Source: Anaerolineae bacterium (GTDB lineage Bacteria; Chloroflexota; Anaerolineae; Promineifilales; Promineifilaceae). From it: a DNA stretch of 64,000 nt. The notes below the pieces were generated by a model. It was not told the origin of the DNA. It made no database searches and was given only the letters and a program-made list of their open reading frames with translations. The stretch covers positions 124,001 to 188,000 of the forward strand of contig JADLAX010000032.1 in the NCBI GenBank assembly GCA_020848035.1, given 5' to 3'. Shown here piece after piece: positions 62,196 to 64,000 of the stretch; position 1 is the first letter of the stretch, and every line of letters begins with the position of its first letter. Position numbers and translations under genes: made by a program.

Positions 62196-63371
62196 TTAAC
62201 GGAAGGGGATGGGATAGATCACGCCACCATCGGTGTACAGCGCGTTACGGGCACGCGCCAGGTTAAATGGCGTGTCCGGGCCCAGGTTACGGTTGTAGAT
62301 GTCGGCGTAGTTGCCCACCTGGCTGATCACCTGGTAGCAGAAGTCATTGGACAGACCCAGCGCCACGCCGTGGTCGCCCGCTTCACCCAAAACGTTCTGG
62401 ATGGCCGGATCGTCGCTGCCCAGGAAGCTGTCCACATTTTCCTGGCTGATGCCCAGCAGTTCACCATTGAAAGTACACTGCACCACCCAGCTGACAATAT
62501 CGTTCCAATTGTTGTCGCCGTGGCGGGTAAGCGGCCCCAGCGGTTCGCGGGACATATCCTCTTCCAGAATGACGTGGCCTTCGGGGTCAGACAGCAGAAT
62601 GAGCTGGGAAACCAGGCCAGATTTGTCGGTGGTGAAGCCATCGCACGCGCCGGAATCGTAGGCGTCGCGGGTGGCAACGGCATCATCACCCACCAGGGGG
62701 GTGTAGGTAATGCCGAGGGCGGTCATGTAATCAGACAGGTTCTTTTCCGTGGTGGTGCCAGACTGCACGCAGACGGTTGCCCCATCCATGTCGCTGATGC
62801 TGGTGATGCCGCTGTCGGCGCGCACCATCATGCCCTGGCCGTCGAAGAAGGTGACGGGGGCGAAGTCAAAGCCCAGGGCGGTGTCACGGCTGCTGGTCCA
62901 GGTGGTGTTGCGGATCAGCACGTCAATTTCACCAGATTGCAGGGTGGGGAAGCGAGACTGGCCCGTGGTTGGCGTAACTTCAATCGCTTCGGCATCACCC
63001 AAAACGGCCGCTGCAATCGCTTTACAGAAGTCAATGTCAAAACCGCTGAACTCACCGCTGTCCGGGTCCAGATAACCAAAGCCGGGCACATTGGCATTCC
63101 CACCGCAGTTCAACACGCCACGTTCTTGCACCTGAGCCAGCGTGTCGCCACCACCGGCAAACGTTACGGCCACCTGCTCGGTAACGGTTTCGGTCACCGT
63201 TTCAACGACGGTTTCCGTTACAGTTTCGGTGACCGTTTCCGTCACCGTTTCACCCTCTACTTCCACGATACGGGTGACTTCCACAAAAACAGTTTCTGGT
63301 TCGCCGCCGCCACAGGCAACCAGCCCCAGCGCCAGCAGAACCAATAAAACAACAGCAATATTTTTCTTCAT
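62196..63371 (-). CDS. Polar amino-acid-binding lipoprotein (AapJ type)
   Basis: A 391-residue lipoprotein with signal peptide ending LGLVAC (Cys20). A tether of repeated VTET/TETV units (about residues 30-68) comes next, then a family 3 solute-binding fold (LAQVQERGVLNCGGNANVPG, GFDIDFCKAIAAAVLG, VLIRNTTWTSSRDTALGFDF, ATVCVQSGTTTEKNL). It matches general L-amino-acid binding proteins (AapJ/BztA, about 340 residues) apart from the added tether. GGAGGAGAG precedes the start. It is the first gene of the amino-acid importer operon and probably anchors the receptor far out in the wall. Confidence 0.95.
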   Translation of the reverse strand: MKKNIAVVLLVLLALGLVACGGGEPETVFVEVTRIVEVEGETVTETVTETVTETVVETVTETVTEQVAVTFAGGGDTLAQVQERGVLNCGGNANVPGFGYLDPDSGEFSGFDIDFCKAIAAAVLGDAEAIEVTPTTGQSRFPTLQSGEIDVLIRNTTWTSSRDTALGFDFAPVTFFDGQGMMVRADSGITSISDMDGATVCVQSGTTTEKNLSDYMTALGITYTPLVGDDAVATRDAYDSGACDGFTTDKSGLVSQLILLSDPEGHVILEEDMSREPLGPLTRHGDNNWNDIVSWVVQCTFNGELLGISQENVDSFLGSDDPAIQNVLGEAGDHGVALGLSNDFCYQVISQVGNYADIYNRNLGPDTPFNLARARNALYTDGGVIYPIPFR

Positions 63372-63436
63372 CTGTTTTCTCTCCTCCAGGAATGGGTCAA
63401 CTTAATAAAACGATCGTGCGTCAGGATTCTTTTCAT
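63368..63436 (-). CDS. Possible 22-residue leader peptide before the binding-protein gene
   Basis: ATG at 63436 opens MKRILTHDRFIKLTHSWRRE and two more codons, ending in TGA that overlaps the next ATG by four bases (ATGA). GGAGGAGG occurs about 20 bases before its start, rather far for initiation. A chance ORF of this length is common, so this is only a candidate coupling or regulatory peptide. Confidence 0.25.
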   Translation of the reverse strand: MKRILTHDRFIKLTHSWRRENR

Positions 63437-64000
63437 GTGTCTCTTTAGTTAAGCGGGCACCTCCTCCTTTTTTTACTTGCCAAGGGCATAATTCACTATT
63501 TTCCAGATGTGACAGAGTTAGAAAATGCCCGTCGCAAGGATAACGTTGGTTCAAGCGCCAAGCCTTGAACGTATGCCAGACAATGAATGATTGCAGTAGA
63601 TGTGCCAAGATACCGCCCGAGTTTGTACTTGGGTGGGGAGAAGGCGGTTTATTCTCTTGTGTTGATTAGCGTGAATTCGACATTATGCTTTGAAATCGGT
63701 TGTTAGCTGAAGGTAGCCTTGCTGATGGAGCGGTTCTTCCCTGGTACTGAAGCAAGCTTCTGGGCAGCTGCTTCGGCGCTATTGTTTCACCGCGGTGTTG
63801 CGATTTAAGAAAACCTGGGTGACGAAACCATAGAATGTGGGACATGTTAGTGACAAATCCCTAACATTTCTAAGTCTTTTAGTATAACGACGCTGGGGAA
63901 TAGGTCAAATTTTGCTAAAGTGAAGAGAAGAACGGCCGTTTTCTGTCAAGGTTGCGGGGGAAACGGCCGTTAAATTTTGTGCAGTTTGGCTAAGTGGGTG
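63437..64000. other. Upstream non-coding region of the amino-acid importer operon
   Basis: About 560 bases with no convincing ORF. It holds the -35/-10 candidate at 63881-63908 and two ACGGCCGT octamers near 63932 and 63963. The interval between the promoter and gene would be a leader of about 500 bases, long enough to host regulation or a small RNA. Confidence 0.4.
63881..63908 (-). promoter_or_regulatory. Promoter candidate for the amino-acid importer operon
   Basis: On the minus strand TTGACC (63908-63903), a 16-base spacer and TATACT (63886-63881) form a good housekeeping-sigma match about 510 bases upstream of the binding-protein gene. Confidence 0.5.

Noticed and set aside
63402..63608. 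A 68-residue minus-strand frame from a TTG
   Set aside because: Weak start, composition unlike genes and no family; part of the upstream leader of the importer operon.

Overview
The window looks like a chromosome segment of a moderately GC-rich bacterium, most probably a filamentous Chloroflexota (Anaerolineae/Caldilineae/Promineofilum type). That is an inference from gene content and architecture: lipoprotein solute-binding proteins with long low-complexity linkers, LutABC, a bifunctional rhamnulose-1-phosphate aldolase/dehydrogenase, PEP carboxylase and no outer-membrane genes. No rRNA, tRNA, CRISPR array or insertion sequence was seen. One signal runs through the whole window: the perfect palindrome ACGGCCGT occurs about 110 times (roughly one per 580 bases, against about two expected from composition), mostly inside genes and in several reading frames, like the HIP1 octamer of cyanobacteria.

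Layout. Positions 1-5.6 kb (minus) carry a cyclic beta-glucan synthase-like gene cut by the window edge and a double universal stress protein. Positions 5.9-27.2 kb form an L-rhamnose/rhamnoside utilisation locus: lutC-lutB-lutA, a RhaD-SDR fusion, rhaB, rhaI, rhaM, a GH78 alpha-L-rhamnosidase, a URO-D-like protein, a DUF4037 protein and a sugar ABC transporter whose binding protein is an internal tandem duplication. It is read divergently from a regulator that fuses a DeoR HTH, a DeoR sensor and a periplasmic-binding-like domain. The genes describe a full route from rhamnosides through rhamnulose-1-phosphate, lactaldehyde and L-lactate to pyruvate. A small toxin-antitoxin pair interrupts the locus at 12.6-13.3 kb.

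Positions 27.2-36.6 kb hold a class V aminotransferase, a small membrane protein, a receiver-GAF-GAF-ATPase sensor, a LysM lipoprotein and a two-gene ABC exporter. Positions 36.8-39.5 kb carry a DUF2089 zinc-ribbon regulator followed by two proteins made of 29-residue solenoid-like repeats. All three share a short helical module and sit behind a near-consensus promoter overlapped by an inverted repeat; this is a candidate undescribed system. Next come an Hsp70-type ATPase with a C-terminal GyrA-pinwheel-like region, a NUDIX hydrolase, PEP carboxylase, a phosphodiesterase-like protein, a BLUF photoreceptor, an EamA transporter and a lipoprotein. A DUF433/DUF5615 pair, a PfkB kinase and parA-parB follow.

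Positions 52-57 kb mix lower-GC accessory genes (DUF3800, an unknown anchored protein, an orphan HigA) with an M24 peptidase and a membrane-anchored solute-binding protein. Positions 57.4-63.4 kb are a polar amino-acid ABC transporter operon (binding protein, two unusually large permeases, ATPase). One of its permeases carries an insert resembling a lobe of the operon's own binding protein.

Most gaps between genes hold a private inverted repeat made of short repeated words. Two elements of this kind appear to lie in frame inside genes (the rhamnosidase and the Hsp70-like protein).
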